This document shows positions 8,366 to 16,076 of a DNA stretch of 52,779 nt, piece after piece. Made by a program: the position numbers and the translations under genes. Numbering within the stretch: position 1 is the first letter of the stretch; each line of letters starts with the position of its first letter. The stretch is from Nocardia ninae NBRC 108245. GTDB lineage: Bacteria; Actinomycetota; Actinomycetes; Mycobacteriales; Mycobacteriaceae. The DNA lies in NCBI RefSeq assembly GCF_007990755.1, contig NZ_BJXA01000066.1:1-52779 (forward strand), given 5' to 3'. Below the pieces are notes generated by a model, which saw only the letters and a list, made by a program, of their open reading frames with translations, ran no database searches and was not told the DNA's origin.

Positions 8366-8409
8366 CGACGACCGCGGCATCAGCTGGTGTGCTGGTGCCG
8401 CGGTCGTCG
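8366..8409 (-). terminator. Strong hairpin, likely terminator of the 8438-8857 gene
   Basis: A perfect 14-bp stem CGACGACCGCGGCA / TGCCGCGGTCGTCG with a 16-nt loop lies just beyond the stop of the minus-strand membrane-protein gene. There is no T tract, as is common for actinobacterial terminators. Confidence 0.6.
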
Positions 8410-8437
8410 GGGGCGGGGCTGTTCAGTTGTCGGATAC

Positions 8438-8857
8438 TCACTGCGCTTTGCGCAGGCCCAGGTACTGCAGGGCGGCGAAACCGCCGACGGTGGCGGCCTG
8501 CATGACCGTCCAGATCGAGCCGACCAGATTCAGGTCGAGGGCGCCTGCGATGAGGGCGGCGAGGCTGACCACGGTCCACGCGGCGTTGCCTGCGATCACC
8601 ACGCGGGTTGCCGCGGGGCTGATCGTCTGCCGGGTACCGACGATCGCCACCGCCACGCCGTACAGCGTCAGGAAGATCCCGATCGGAATGCCGAGCTCGG
8701 TGTTCAGGCCGAGCAGCGACTCCAGCGGTCCGGCGAGGGCGAGGTAGGCCAGGCCGTTGACGCCGGTGACCACGGCATCCAGGCGGAGCGAGAGGCGGAG
8801 CAGCTGCGGGCCGGGGGCCATGACGGAGGACAGGTAGGACGGGGCGGTGGCGTTCAT
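8438..8857 (-). CDS. Small integral membrane protein, unknown function
   Basis: The 139-residue protein has about four hydrophobic helices: near residues 25-45 (LDAVVTGVNGLAYLALAG), 55-75 (GIPIGIFLTLYGVAVAIV), 85-105 (VVIAGNAAWTVVSLAALI) and 113-133. I do not recognise a family with confidence. GAAGGAAA precedes the ATG at 8857. It follows the SnoaL-like gene with a 48-bp gap and is probably co-transcribed with it. A long perfect hairpin stands after its stop. Nothing in the sequence points to a substrate or enzymatic role. Confidence 0.75.
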   Translation of the reverse strand: MNATAPSYLSSVMAPGPQLLRLSLRLDAVVTGVNGLAYLALAGPLESLLGLNTELGIPIGIFLTLYGVAVAIVGTRQTISPAATRVVIAGNAAWTVVSLAALIAGALDLNLVGSIWTVMQAATVGGFAALQYLGLRKAQ

Positions 8858-8905
8858 GACTGTGGTTTCCTTCGGTGAATCAGTATGTGGTGGAGCGGGT
8901 TTCGA

Positions 8906-9262
8906 TCAGGCGGCGGCGGGGACCTTGTCGAGGAAGCCGTACACGTTGGCGATGCGGCCGTCGGTGACCACGGCGACGTCGAAGCCGACAACCACCGCGG
9001 GGGCGTCGGCGGGGCCGAGCTCCCAGGTGAAGCGGACCTGGTCGTGGTGGGCGTCCACCGGGCCGGCCAGCCGGAAGGTCCAACCGGGGAATTGCGCTTG
9101 CGCCGCGGCGATCCCGGCGTCGATGGCGTCGTGCCCGGCCACCGCCATCAGCGGGTCGGTGTAGCCGGCGGTCTCGGTGAACACCCGGGCGACGGCGGCC
9201 TTGCGGGCGGCGGCGTCGGTGGTGTTCCAGGCTTCCAGGTACTGGGCGACGATGGTGTCCAT
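8906..9262 (-). CDS. SnoaL/NTF2-like small protein
   Basis: The 118-residue protein has the size and pattern of the NTF2-like cone fold: an N-terminal helix (VAQYLEAWNTTDAAARK), a YTDPLM segment, and late strands such as VRFTWELG and VVGFDVAVVTDGRI. Members are isomerases, cyclases or ligand-binding proteins. The family also includes domains with no known catalysis, and no activity can be assigned here. A GAAGGAG ribosome-binding site supports the ATG at 9262. The neighbouring membrane protein gene lies downstream in the same direction, so the two may form a small operon transcribed from the 9263-9404 interval. Confidence 0.8.
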   Translation of the reverse strand: MDTIVAQYLEAWNTTDAAARKAAVARVFTETAGYTDPLMAVAGHDAIDAGIAAAQAQFPGWTFRLAGPVDAHHDQVRFTWELGPADAPAVVVGFDVAVVTDGRIANVYGFLDKVPAAA

Positions 9263-9372
9263 GATGAGCTCCTTCGGGGCTGTGATCTGCGGTTTCGCTG
9301 TCGTTCTTGCTGACAGGAACTACGTTATGGCCGCAGGGGGGTGCCCCGAATCAGTCATCTATAAGTACTTTT

Positions 9373-9397
9373 CGCCGCCGTATACGTATAGGCGGCG
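9373..9397. terminator. Hairpin with nested palindrome after the 2-hydroxyacid dehydrogenase gene
   Basis: Arms CGCCGCC and GGCGGCG flank g-TATACGTATA, itself a perfect 10-bp palindrome. It lies 8 bp past the dehydrogenase stop and upstream of the SnoaL-like gene, so it could end the first transcript or be a regulator site for the second. There is no T tract in the minus-strand direction. Confidence 0.45.
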
Positions 9398-9404
9398 CGT
9401 GGGA

Positions 9405-10355
9405 TCAGTAGCCGCGGTCCGGATCGATCGGGGCCAGAAGATCTTTGCCCGCGACGAAGCGCTGCACGTTCGCGCCGACATGGTCGGCGAAGGCGGCCAG
9501 TCGCAACTGCGGCGGGTTCGAATCATGCGGCGTCACAATGGCATTCGGCAGCACCCAGAGCGGGTGCCCGTCCGGCAGCGGTTCCGGCTCGGTGACGTCG
9601 AGACCTGCGCCGGCGATCGCGCCGGAGGCGAGCGCGGTGACCAAGGCGTCGGTGTCGACGAGGCTGCCGCGGGCGATATTGATGACCCAGGAGGACGGCT
9701 TCAGCCTGGCGAGCACGTCCGCGTCGATGAGATGGTGCGTCGCGGGGGTGGCGGGAGCCGCGACGACGACGTGATCGGTGCGGGGCCACACGCGGGAGAG
9801 GTGGTCGGTGGAGATCGTCTCTATCGTGTCGGGGATGCCGGGGCCGGTGACCGGGCGGCCGGACCGGTTTACCGCGATCACCTGCGCGCCCAGCGGAGTG
9901 AGCATGGGGATCAGTGCGCGGCCGATACCGCCTGCGCCGACAATGGTGACCGTCTTGCCGCGCAGCGAACCGATGTGCGGTATGAAATCCTGCTGCCGCC
10001 AGCTGGCCGCGCGTAGATGCTCGGGCAGATAACGCACCCCGGCCAGCAGCAGCATCAGCGCGTGCTCGGCCACGCTCGCCGCGAAAGCGCCTGCGGCGGA
10101 GGTGAATTGCACCTTCGGGTGGGCGGCGATGATGCCCGCGTTGAACCATTCCTCGACGCCGGCGGCGGGGAGTTGCACCCACTCGATCGTGCTCGGCAAC
10201 TCGTCCGGGAACTGTCCGGGCGTGCCCGCCCAGATCAAGCCCTGCGCCTCGCCGAGGTCGGTTATCGTCGCGCCGCCGTCCACCACCGCCTTCGCCAGCA
10301 ATGCGGGCGGCGGGTCGGCCGGTCCGATCGCTATCGCTACTGCCGGTCGGTTCAT
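9405..10355 (-). CDS. D-isomer-specific 2-hydroxyacid dehydrogenase family protein
   Basis: The 316-residue protein matches the D-2-hydroxyacid dehydrogenase layout. The substrate domain is split around a Rossmann domain with VGAGGIGRALIP, a conserved-arginine region in NIARGSLVDTDAL, an acidic residue in DVTEPEPLP, and the catalytic-histidine segment TPHDSNPP, where the usual H-x-x-G order is altered. It would reduce a 2-keto acid with NAD(P)H. The substrate cannot be deduced. GAAGGAGGT lies before the ATG at 10355. The gene stands alone, with a 221-bp non-coding stretch upstream and a hairpin downstream. Confidence 0.85.
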   Translation of the reverse strand: MNRPAVAIAIGPADPPPALLAKAVVDGGATITDLGEAQGLIWAGTPGQFPDELPSTIEWVQLPAAGVEEWFNAGIIAAHPKVQFTSAAGAFAASVAEHALMLLLAGVRYLPEHLRAASWRQQDFIPHIGSLRGKTVTIVGAGGIGRALIPMLTPLGAQVIAVNRSGRPVTGPGIPDTIETISTDHLSRVWPRTDHVVVAAPATPATHHLIDADVLARLKPSSWVINIARGSLVDTDALVTALASGAIAGAGLDVTEPEPLPDGHPLWVLPNAIVTPHDSNPPQLRLAAFADHVGANVQRFVAGKDLLAPIDPDRGY

Positions 10356-10524
10356 GGAGGACCTCCTTCGGAGCAGTACAGCGGGTTCGCACGGCAGCTA
10401 TGGCAGCGCCTCCGCGACGTTATCACCGTCGTCGAGCCTGCTTGCCGCGCCGCAGCGCAGGGGCCCCGTGAGTGTTCTCCGCCCCACTTGCCGCGTGCGC
10501 AGTTGCCTTCTGCCGGTGACTTCG

Positions 10525-10541
10525 CTGCCATCCGGTGGCAG
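10525..10541 (-). terminator. Small hairpin after the LigD-type polymerase gene
   Basis: CTGCCA-tccgg-TGGCAG forms a perfect 6-bp stem about 36 bp past the polymerase stop. The rest of 10356-10576 shows no reading frame or repeat I can support. Confidence 0.35.
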
Positions 10542-10576
10542 GGGACCATGCGCGCGGCCGGTCAGATCGGTTGTGG

Positions 10577-11551
10577 CTAGTCCGCGTCGAGGTCGGTTTC
10601 CGCGTCCAGATCGGCGTCCACCTTGTCGCGATCGGCCCACTCCAGCAGCTGGTCGATCTCGAAGACGGCGTCGTCGATGCCCGCGTGCAGGTCGCCGAGT
10701 TCGGCGAAGCGGGCGGGGACGGTTTTCATGGTGAAGTCGCGCGGGTCGATGTCGGGGATCTCGTCCCAGCGGATCGGGGTGGAAACGGTGCCGGTCGGCA
10801 CGCCGCGCACCGAGTAAGCGGCGGCGATGGTGTGGTCGCGGGCGTTCTGGTTGTAGTCGACGAACAGCAGCTCGGGATCGCGGTCCTTGCGCCACCAGGT
10901 GGTGGTCACGTCGTCGGGTGCGCGGCGTTCCACCTCGCGGGCGAAGGCCAGCGCGGCGCGCCGCACGTCCTTGAAACCCCAGTTCGGTGCGATCCGGACA
11001 TAGATGTGTAAACCGTTGCCGCCGGAGGTCTTCGGCCAGCCGACCGCGCCGAGCTCGTCGAGCACCTCCTGCGCGACACCGGCCACCCGCTGCACCCGCG
11101 ACCACGGACAGTCCGGCATCGGATCCAGGTCGATGCGCCACTCGTCGGGGCACTCGGTGTCGGCGGCGCGGGAGTTCCACGGATGGAACTCGACGGTCGA
11201 CATCTGCACGGCCCAGATGACATCGGCCAGCTCGTGCACGCACAGCTCGTCGGCGTGCCTGCCGTAGCGGGGGAAGAAGACGCGCACCGTGGGAATCCAG
11301 TCCGGCGCGCCCGCGGGCAGCCGCTTCTGGTGCACCTTGTCCCCGGCCAGTCCCTTCGGGAAGCGGTGCAGCATGCACGGCCGGTCGCGCAGCGCGCGGA
11401 CGATGCCGTCGCCGACGCTCAGGTAGTACTGCACCAGGTCGAGCTTGGTCGCGCCGGTGTCCGGGAAGTACACCCGGTCCGGGTTGGAAATGCGGATCGT
11501 GCGGTCGCCGACATCGAGTTCGATGGCCGGCGACGCAGACTTGCTGGCCAC
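10577..11551 (-). CDS. Stand-alone LigD-type DNA polymerase/primase (PolD)
   Basis: The 324-residue protein matches the polymerase domain of LigD without ligase or nuclease domains, like the mycobacterial PolD proteins. Visible features are the N-terminal ISNPDRVYFP segment, the metal-binding IDLDP motif, SGGNGLHIYVR, and the RDPELLFVDYNQNARDHTIAAAYSVR block that is highly conserved in the family. It is expected to add ribo- or deoxynucleotides during gap filling or end repair. The GTG at 11551 starts the family-like region; an upstream GTG at 11608 would add 19 residues. The C-terminus is acidic (DADLDAETDLDAD). No Ku gene lies nearby. Confidence 0.88.
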   Translation of the reverse strand: MASKSASPAIELDVGDRTIRISNPDRVYFPDTGATKLDLVQYYLSVGDGIVRALRDRPCMLHRFPKGLAGDKVHQKRLPAGAPDWIPTVRVFFPRYGRHADELCVHELADVIWAVQMSTVEFHPWNSRAADTECPDEWRIDLDPMPDCPWSRVQRVAGVAQEVLDELGAVGWPKTSGGNGLHIYVRIAPNWGFKDVRRAALAFAREVERRAPDDVTTTWWRKDRDPELLFVDYNQNARDHTIAAAYSVRGVPTGTVSTPIRWDEIPDIDPRDFTMKTVPARFAELGDLHAGIDDAVFEIDQLLEWADRDKVDADLDAETDLDAD

Positions 11552-11636
11552 GCGTCCGACGATAGCCGAAGCGGCACCGGCAACGGGGGTGGAAAACGGG
11601 CCGCACACTGTGCAGCATCGTGGTATGCATGAGAGT

Positions 11637-11696
11637 ATGAGCGGAGCGTGGCATGAAGATCATGCGGCGGCGAGTGCTGACGAGGCGGCGGCATGA
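11637..11696 (+). other. 19-codon mini-ORF overlapping the antitoxin start (ATGA)
   Basis: ATG at 11637 opens MSGAWHEDHAAASADEAAA, and its TGA (11694-11696) overlaps the antitoxin ATG at 11693. Its 3' half resembles the segment before holA (GCGAG.G..G.CGAGG.G). It overlaps the palindrome at 11651-11665. It could be a leader peptide or only a repeat remnant. Confidence 0.4.
11651..11665 (+). promoter_or_regulatory. Palindrome upstream of the MazEF-like pair
   Basis: GCATGA-aga-TCATGC is a perfect 6-bp inverted repeat 27 bp before the antitoxin ATG, within the divergent interval shared with the polymerase gene. RHH-type antitoxins usually bind such sites in their own promoter. Its use as an autoregulatory operator is inferred. 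Confidence 0.4.
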
Positions 11697-11941
11697 CCAA
11701 AGCGACACGGGTGACCGTGACCCTGGATCCGCAGGTGGCCGAATGGGCGAAGCAGGCCGCCGACCAGCAGAATCGCAGTCTCTCCTCGGTGATCAACGCC
11801 TCGCTGCGCACCGCGCTGGTGCACGACAGCCTGGCCAAGCTGGCCGTCGACGAGGCCGCCGAACAAGCCGCCGCCTACGACGACCTGACCATCGCCGAGG
11901 CGGCCGAAACCGACGCCCGCCGCAACCGCGGCGCGGCATGA
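11693..11941 (+). CDS. Type II antitoxin, ribbon-helix-helix MazE-like
   Basis: The 82-residue protein begins with TKATRVTVTLDPQVAEWAKQ, a ribbon-helix-helix N-terminus in which the VTVTLD strand contacts DNA. An acidic C-terminal tail (AAYDDLTIAEAAETDA) is of the kind that wraps and neutralises MazF toxins. It overlaps the toxin gene by 4 bp (ATGA), the usual antitoxin-first arrangement. It would bind the toxin in the cytoplasm and repress its own promoter, possibly at the 11651-11665 palindrome. Resemblance to mycobacterial MazE antitoxins is by pattern only. Confidence 0.8.
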   Translation: MTKATRVTVTLDPQVAEWAKQAADQQNRSLSSVINASLRTALVHDSLAKLAVDEAAEQAAAYDDLTIAEAAETDARRNRGAA

Positions 11942-12246
11942 GGCGCGGCGAAGTCTGGCGTTACTCCCCGGCACTGCGCGACGGCACCCCGCTGCCCCGA
12001 CGCATGTCGGTGGTGCTGGTCTCCGACTCGGCCGTGATCACTTCCCCGTACCGCTGGCTGCACGTCATCCCGCTGCGCGACGCCGACCCCGGCCACGTCC
12101 TGGCCACCCACACCGAACACGGCTGGGCCGACACCCTCGAACTGCACCGCGCCTACCGCCCGTGGCTCACCGAACAACTCGGCGAACTCACCGTCTCCGA
12201 GTCCGAATCCCTCGACGCCCGCCTGCGCGCCACCCTCAGCCTCTGA
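11938..12246 (+). CDS. MazF/PemK-family endoribonuclease toxin
   Basis: The 102-residue protein starts with MRRGEVWRYSPA, the N-terminal strand and loop of MazF toxins. PRRMSVVLVSDS follows, matching the R-P-x-V-V-x-S region, and HVIPLRD forms a central strand. MazF proteins are ribosome-independent endoribonucleases that cut mRNA, rRNA or tRNA at short sequences; the cleavage site is not predictable here. The start overlaps the antitoxin stop (ATGA), which supports this start over the longer open frame from 11653. No other mobile-element signs are nearby. Confidence 0.82.
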   Translation: MRRGEVWRYSPALRDGTPLPRRMSVVLVSDSAVITSPYRWLHVIPLRDADPGHVLATHTEHGWADTLELHRAYRPWLTEQLGELTVSESESLDARLRATLSL

Positions 12247-12310
12247 TCTGCGGCTTCGCTGCGCGTGAACAACGACGGCGGCTGCCGATTCGGCGAGCAC
12301 ACTGGACCCT

Positions 12311-12514
12311 ATGATGCGAAAACTGCTCCGGGCCATTCGAAGACTGTTGGGCGGCAAGGTAGCCGGAGGTGGTCCGCCCCGCGGCGGTAGCGGCGGTGGT
12401 ACGGCGGGCGTCCGCGAGCCCCGCCGACCGGTGCCGCCGGACAATCAACTGGGCGGTACCCGGCCGATCGAACCCGACCCGAAGACGATCACCCTGCCTG
12501 ACGCTCGGCAGTGA
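12311..12514 (+). CDS. Small basic Gly/Pro-rich hypothetical protein
   Basis: The 67-codon frame begins MMRKLLRAIRRLLGG, a basic amphipathic helix. A Gly-rich low-complexity stretch and a Pro-rich tail ending PKTITLPDARQ follow. I recognise no family. The positively charged helix could bind a membrane or nucleic acid, but this is speculative. It lies between the toxin gene and the convergent helicase gene, ending 10 bp from the helicase stop. Ribosome-binding sequence upstream is weak, and the second ATG at 12314 is equally possible. It may be a real short gene or a chance frame. Confidence 0.45.
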   Translation: MMRKLLRAIRRLLGGKVAGGGPPRGGSGGGTAGVREPRRPVPPDNQLGGTRPIEPDPKTITLPDARQ

Positions 12515-12524
12515 CTCCAGCCGG

Positions 12525-14657
12525 CTAGGTGACCGACGCGAGGGCGAACGGAAGGACGGCGTCCGCACCCGCCTTGCGCAGCGCGTGCGCGGCGAGGGTG
12601 AGGGTCCATCCGGTGTCGGACAGCGCGTCCACCAACAGGATCGGGCCCGCCACGTCGGTGAGGTCGGGGACCTCCCAGGAGTCGAACAGGCCCGCGACGC
12701 GGTGGGCGGAGTTGGCGGCGGACACCGGTGGGCGGTCCGGGCGGGTCGGCAGCGTGCCGAGGTCGTGCATGCGGCCCACCTCGGCGAGGCCCGCGGCGAG
12801 GGTGGCGGTCAGCACGGGGTAGCGCGGGGATTCGAGGGCCATCACCGCGGTCGGGCGAACGGCCCAATCCCAGTCGCGCAGTACGGCGATACAGGCCTCG
12901 AAGACCTTCTCGGGGATGGGATCGTCGGGCCCGTCGAGCAGGGTGCGCAGGCGCTGACCCCAGCCGAGATCGGTGAGCCTGCCGAGCACACGCCCCGTCT
13001 CGGCCCCGCCGGTGATCTTGCCGGACAACGGAACACCGAGCTTCGCCATGCCGGTGGGCCACTGCTTGCGCGGGCTCAGATCCAGACCCGGCCGGTCGAG
13101 CCGGGCTCGGGTGGCGGCAACCGCGTCGGCGTCCACCGTGACGTCGGGCCGGGTGCCGGTGCAGTTGTCGCAGCGCCCGCAGCCGGGCGAATCCGTTTGT
13201 CCCGCAGGCAATCCGGGGTCGTCGAGCTGGCGACGCAGGAACTCCATCCGGCAGGCGGTGGTCGACTGGTAATCGATCATGGCCTGCTGCTCGACCTCGC
13301 GCGCCTCGGACAGTCGCTCGTAGCGTTCGGTGTCGTAGGTCCACGGCTGACCGGTGGAGATCCAGCCGCCGCGCACCCGGCGCACCGCACCGTCCACGTC
13401 GAGCACCTTGAGCACCATCTCCAGCCGGGACCGGTTCAGCTCGACCAGCGGCTCCAGTGCGGCCGTGGACAACGCCCGATCCGTGTCGAGCGCGTCGAGC
13501 ACCGAGCGCACGATGTGCTCGCGCGGGAACGCAACGGAGGCAAAGTAACTCCAGATCCGCGCGTCCTCGGGTCCGGGCAGCAGCACCACCTCGGCCCGCT
13601 CGGTGGCGCGGCCCGCGCGACCGACCTGCTGGTAGTAGGCGATGGGGGAGGACGGCGCGCCGACGTGCACGACGAAGCCGAGATCGGGCTTGTCGAAACC
13701 CATCCCGAGCGCCGAGGTGGCGATGAGCGCCTTCACCTCGTTGTTCAGCAGCGCCGCTTCCAGCGCCTCGCGTTCGGCGGGATCGGTCTGGCCGGTGTAG
13801 GCGGCGACGGTGTGGCCGTGCGAGTTCAGCACGTCGGCCAGATCGTGCGCGGCGGCGACGGTGAGCGTGTAGACGATGCCGGAGCCGGTCAGGCTGCGCA
13901 GATGCCCGCTGAGCCACGCGGTGCGTTCCACCGCGTCGTCGAAGCGCACCACCGACAGGTGCAGCGACTCGCGGTCCAGCGTGCCGCGCAACACCAGGGT
14001 GTCGGTGCCGATCTGGGTGGCGACGTCGGTGACCACCCGATCGTTCGCGGTCGCGGTGGTGGCCAGCACCGGTACGTCCGAGCCGAGATCGGCGATGAGT
14101 GTACGAATCCGCCGGTAGTCGGGCCGGAAGTCGTGGCCCCAGTCCGAGACGCAGTGCGCCTCGTCGATCACCACGAGGCCGGCGTCGGCGGCGAGTTTCG
14201 GCAGCACCTGGTCGCGGAAGTCCGGATTGTTCAGTCGTTCCGGGCTGACCAGCAGTACGTCCACCTCACCCGAGGCGACCTGTGTGTGGATCTCGTCCCA
14301 TTCGGTGACATTGCCCGAATTGATGGTCGCGGCAACCACACCCGCCCGTTGCGCGGCGGCGACCTGGTTGCGCATCAGCGCCAGCAACGGCGACACGATG
14401 ACGGTCGGCCCGCGCCCCGCCCCGCGCAACAGCTTCGCGGCGATGAAGTACACCGCCGACTTACCCCAGCCGGTGCGCTGCACCACCAGTGCGCGGCGCC
14501 GCTGCACCACCAGCGCCTCGATCGCCGTCCATTGGTCCTCCCGCAGCCGAGCGGCAGGTCCGGCGAGTTCGCGCAGCAAATGTTCCGCGCGCTCGCGAAG
14601 GTCGGGTGCGGTGAGGTCGATCGCCGGGACATCGGTCGCCGTGGTCATGGGCTCCAT
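12525..14657 (-). CDS. rqlH: RecQ-like DNA helicase of the RqlH type with C-terminal phosphoribosyltransferase-like domain
   Basis: The 710-residue protein has RecQ helicase motifs in order: a Q-motif region (LREDQWTAI), the Walker A variant TGWGKS, DEAH (VVIDEAHCVSDWG), TATAN, and a helicase C domain ending in QQVGRAGR. A four-cysteine zinc cluster follows (TACRM...GCGRCDNC). The last 150 residues form a separate domain with ILLVDALSDTGWTLTLAA, resembling the PRPP loop of ComF-like phosphoribosyltransferases. This layout fits the mycobacterial RqlH clade, described as a 3'-5' translocase and helicase without the RecQ HRDC domain. The start at 14657 (MEPMTTA) or 14648 (MTTA) is uncertain. The region further upstream lacks homology-like sequence. 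Confidence 0.85.
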   Translation of the reverse strand: MEPMTTATDVPAIDLTAPDLRERAEHLLRELAGPAARLREDQWTAIEALVVQRRRALVVQRTGWGKSAVYFIAAKLLRGAGRGPTVIVSPLLALMRNQVAAAQRAGVVAATINSGNVTEWDEIHTQVASGEVDVLLVSPERLNNPDFRDQVLPKLAADAGLVVIDEAHCVSDWGHDFRPDYRRIRTLIADLGSDVPVLATTATANDRVVTDVATQIGTDTLVLRGTLDRESLHLSVVRFDDAVERTAWLSGHLRSLTGSGIVYTLTVAAAHDLADVLNSHGHTVAAYTGQTDPAEREALEAALLNNEVKALIATSALGMGFDKPDLGFVVHVGAPSSPIAYYQQVGRAGRATERAEVVLLPGPEDARIWSYFASVAFPREHIVRSVLDALDTDRALSTAALEPLVELNRSRLEMVLKVLDVDGAVRRVRGGWISTGQPWTYDTERYERLSEAREVEQQAMIDYQSTTACRMEFLRRQLDDPGLPAGQTDSPGCGRCDNCTGTRPDVTVDADAVAATRARLDRPGLDLSPRKQWPTGMAKLGVPLSGKITGGAETGRVLGRLTDLGWGQRLRTLLDGPDDPIPEKVFEACIAVLRDWDWAVRPTAVMALESPRYPVLTATLAAGLAEVGRMHDLGTLPTRPDRPPVSAANSAHRVAGLFDSWEVPDLTDVAGPILLVDALSDTGWTLTLAAHALRKAGADAVLPFALASVT

Positions 14658-14726
14658 CGTGCCCGACGGTACCGACACGAACCGTGCTCGTCGCGCGCGC
14701 CCGCCCCGACCGTGCATGTCGCGGTC

Positions 14727-14750
14727 GATACCGATCGGACTCTCGGTATC
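14727..14750. promoter_or_regulatory. Inverted repeat in the rqlH / diguanylate cyclase divergent interval
   Basis: GATACCGA-tcggactc-TCGGTATC is a perfect 8-bp inverted repeat with an 8-bp spacer, preceded by another (CGACCG at 14707-14712 / CGGTCG at 14722-14727). A TACACT box at about 14766 could be a -10 for the plus-strand gene. This is a possible operator for either divergent gene. Confidence 0.4.
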
Positions 14751-14880
14751 CGCCGTGATGTGGCTTACACTGCCTGGATCGCTGCTATGTCGGCCGAAAT
14801 CCCCGGCCACGGCGGCGTTCACCACAAGTGAGTGCGGTTCGAACGATACGAGGCTGCTGTCGACGCCGAGGACGAGTCGA

Positions 14881-14943
14881 ATGAGCGAGACAACCGTGGC
14901 ACGGCCCTCGGCGAAGCCGAGCGCAAGCGAGGCGCGGCCATGA
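14881..14943 (+). other. 20-codon mini-ORF overlapping the diguanylate cyclase start (ATGA)
   Basis: ATG AGC GAG at 14881 opens a 20-residue frame (MSETTVARP...EARP). Its TGA at 14941-14943 overlaps the ATG at 14940. It is one of five such frames in the window, all ending over the downstream start codon. Confidence 0.5.
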
Positions 14944-16058
14944 GCAGTTATCTGCGACTACTGCGCGACTGGTGGCGCGACGGCGTCGACTACCGCTGGG
15001 TGGTGAACGCGCTCGCCGACCGCTCGGCGCTCGGCGTGGTGAAATTCGCGATCGGACTGTGCGGGCTGGCGACGCCGCTCATCAGCGTGCTGGTCGTGAC
15101 GTCGTCGGCGGGCCCGCAGAGCATGTTCGGCCGCACGGTGCTGTGGTGCATCGTGGCGTTGGCGGCGGTGTGGGTGGTGCGCTGGTGGTGGTTGCCGTGG
15201 CCGAACCGAGTCGAATCGCTGACGTTGTGCTTGATCGGCGACGTGTGCATCACGGTGGTCTGCGTGCTGAGCCCCGGCTATGTCGTCCGGTCGGTCGGCA
15301 TGATGCTGCTGTTGATCGTCGGCATCTACGTCAGCGCGTTCCACAGCCCGCAGGTGCTCGCCGCGCACACGGCCTGGTCGCTGGCTTCCGCGGTGGTGCT
15401 GTCGATTCCGCTGTTCGGGGTCGGCGACGCCGCGTCCGCGGTGATCATGATCCTCGGCATGGTCGCGGCCACGGTCGTGCCGCCGGGTTTGCAGTTCTGC
15501 TACTGGATGTTGCGCACCGACATGCTCTCCGACCCCTTGACCACCTTGCTGAGCAGGCGCGGGTTCGAGTATCACTCCGCGATGGTGGTCGGTGGCGCAG
15601 GCCCGGTTCCGGTCTGCGTCATGATGGTCGACCTCGACCGCTTCAAAGCCGTCAACGACACCTTCGGGCACGCCGCGGGCGACGAGGTGCTGGTGTGCAC
15701 CGCCGACCGGTTGCAGCACGCGGCCCCGGCGCGCAGCATCGTTTCCCGGCTCGGCGGTGAGGAATTCGCGGTCGTCGCACGCCTGCCCGCCCCGAACGCG
15801 GTCGACGCCGCCGAGCGGTTGCGCGCCGCCGTCGCCGAACCCGTCGGGTCGATCTCGGTCACCGCGAGCATCGGCATCGCCGTCGCCGACGCGGGTGCCG
15901 ACGGCTACAGCCGCAGCCGCCAGCTGGTACAGGATCTGATCCGCTGCGCCGACAGCGCGATGTACCAGGCGAAACAGCGTGGCGGCAATACCGTCGTGGT
16001 CGAGCACATCACGGCGTTGCAGGGCATCGACAACCACGACTCGACACGGCAGGTGTGA
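14940..16058 (+). CDS. Membrane-anchored diguanylate cyclase (GGDEF domain)
   Basis: The 372-residue protein has about six hydrophobic segments between residues 30 and 195, then a GGDEF domain. The active-site signature is GGEEF at residues 272-276, preceded by VDLDRFKAVNDTFGHAAGDEVL, which carries metal and GTP contacts. It should make c-di-GMP from two GTP at the inner face of the membrane. The inhibitory RxxD I-site expected just before GGEEF is absent (PARSIVSRL instead), so product inhibition may be lost. The frame is open upstream, but the ATG at 14940 has a mini-ORF stop overlapping it and starts the WW-rich membrane-proximal part. No phosphodiesterase lies nearby. Confidence 0.88.
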   Translation: MSSYLRLLRDWWRDGVDYRWVVNALADRSALGVVKFAIGLCGLATPLISVLVVTSSAGPQSMFGRTVLWCIVALAAVWVVRWWWLPWPNRVESLTLCLIGDVCITVVCVLSPGYVVRSVGMMLLLIVGIYVSAFHSPQVLAAHTAWSLASAVVLSIPLFGVGDAASAVIMILGMVAATVVPPGLQFCYWMLRTDMLSDPLTTLLSRRGFEYHSAMVVGGAGPVPVCVMMVDLDRFKAVNDTFGHAAGDEVLVCTADRLQHAAPARSIVSRLGGEEFAVVARLPAPNAVDAAERLRAAVAEPVGSISVTASIGIAVADAGADGYSRSRQLVQDLIRCADSAMYQAKQRGGNTVVVEHITALQGIDNHDSTRQV

Positions 16059-16076
16059 GGGCCGCTGTCGCGACTT

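Noticed and set aside
12369-14831. An 820-codon open frame on the plus strand
   Set aside because: It is antisense to rqlH. Long antisense frames are expected in DNA with G/C third positions, and the translation lacks domain-like sequence and is rich in His, Arg and Gly.
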